Program-made: the position numbers and the translations under genes | NCBI RefSeq assembly: GCF_002814095.1 | Contig: NZ_CP021913.1 | Span: forward strand, 868,001 to 932,000 | Length of the DNA stretch: 64,000 bases | Origin: Sagittula sp. P11 | GTDB taxonomy: Bacteria > Pseudomonadota > Alphaproteobacteria > Rhodobacterales > Rhodobacteraceae | Direction of reading: 5' to 3' | Shown here: in pieces, positions 63,956 through 64,000 of the stretch | How the letters are laid out: each line of letters starts with the position of its first letter | Numbering within the stretch: position 1 is the stretch's first letter | Notes under the pieces: generated by a model | What the model was told of the DNA's origin: nothing | Database searches by the model: none | What the model saw: the letters and a program-made list of their open reading frames with translations, nothing else

Positions 63956-64000
63956 CGGGAACCGGAGCGGCCCTTCGCGGGTTTTCGGGACATGCTCGCC

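Overview
The window is a continuous stretch of a GC-rich alphaproteobacterial chromosome, most likely from the family Rhodobacteraceae (roseobacter group). The evidence is the gene content. It has a complete sdhCDAB operon, a sucC-sucD-sucA-sucB-lpd operon with extra genes inserted, and four enzymes of the ethylmalonyl-CoA pathway (crotonyl-CoA carboxylase/reductase, ethylmalonyl-CoA mutase, mesaconyl-CoA hydratase and a Mcl2-type malyl-CoA thioesterase). It also has a luxR-luxI pair and a taurine locus with taurine:pyruvate aminotransferase. I saw no tRNA or rRNA gene, insertion sequence, phage module or CRISPR array.

Layout. 1-5.3 kb: cell-wall elongation genes (3' end of mrdA, then rodA), a GhrA-type hydroxyacid reductase, rpe and gph. 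5.6-10.4 kb (minus strand): a five-gene acyl-CoA catabolic operon (CoA ligase, MaoC hydratase, acyl-CoA dehydrogenase, APH-like phosphotransferase, hotdog thioesterase), divergent from an MDR reductase. 11.5-16.4 kb: signalling genes, namely a membrane diguanylate cyclase, a RecD-like helicase, luxI, luxR and a small ORF overlapping luxR. 16.6-20.3 kb: divergent ccr and ecm. 20.6-25.7 kb: an H-NS-like protein, deoD, a minus-strand cluster of a DUF1989 protein and two uncharacterised proteins beside a Tat-exported tyrosinase, and two small proteins. 26-30 kb: sdhCDA, two small exported proteins, then sdhB. 30.4-33 kb: mcl2, nnrU-like, DUF1737 and mch in one operon. 33.4-36.6 kb: a small exported protein, a TauE/SafE permease, mdh and an exported protein. 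36.8-50.5 kb: the suc operon. 50.7-53.6 kb (minus): ftsE, ftsX, plsC and a PPOX-like gene. 53.8-64 kb: a zinc-ribbon membrane protein, tauABC, tpa, a GNAT acetyltransferase, a degenerate ImmA/IrrE protein, HU, AMP nucleosidase and a VOC protein.

How it works together. The TCA segment (mdh, sucCDAB, lpd, sdhCDAB) connects to the ethylmalonyl-CoA pathway, which feeds glyoxylate, succinate and malate into it. The sdh and suc promoter regions carry the same unusual arrangement: two TGTGATCACA-type palindromes with centres exactly 21 bp apart. I found this nowhere else in the window, which points to one shared transcription factor for both operons. The luxR operon has a perfect TTAA-N7-TTAAC (CtrA-type) site and the neighbouring diguanylate cyclase gene has a near-perfect one, suggesting that quorum sensing and c-di-GMP are tied to the CtrA phosphorelay here.

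Gene starts were chosen by Shine-Dalgarno match, stop/start overlaps and family length. Functions come from recognising families and motifs by eye; no database search was possible.
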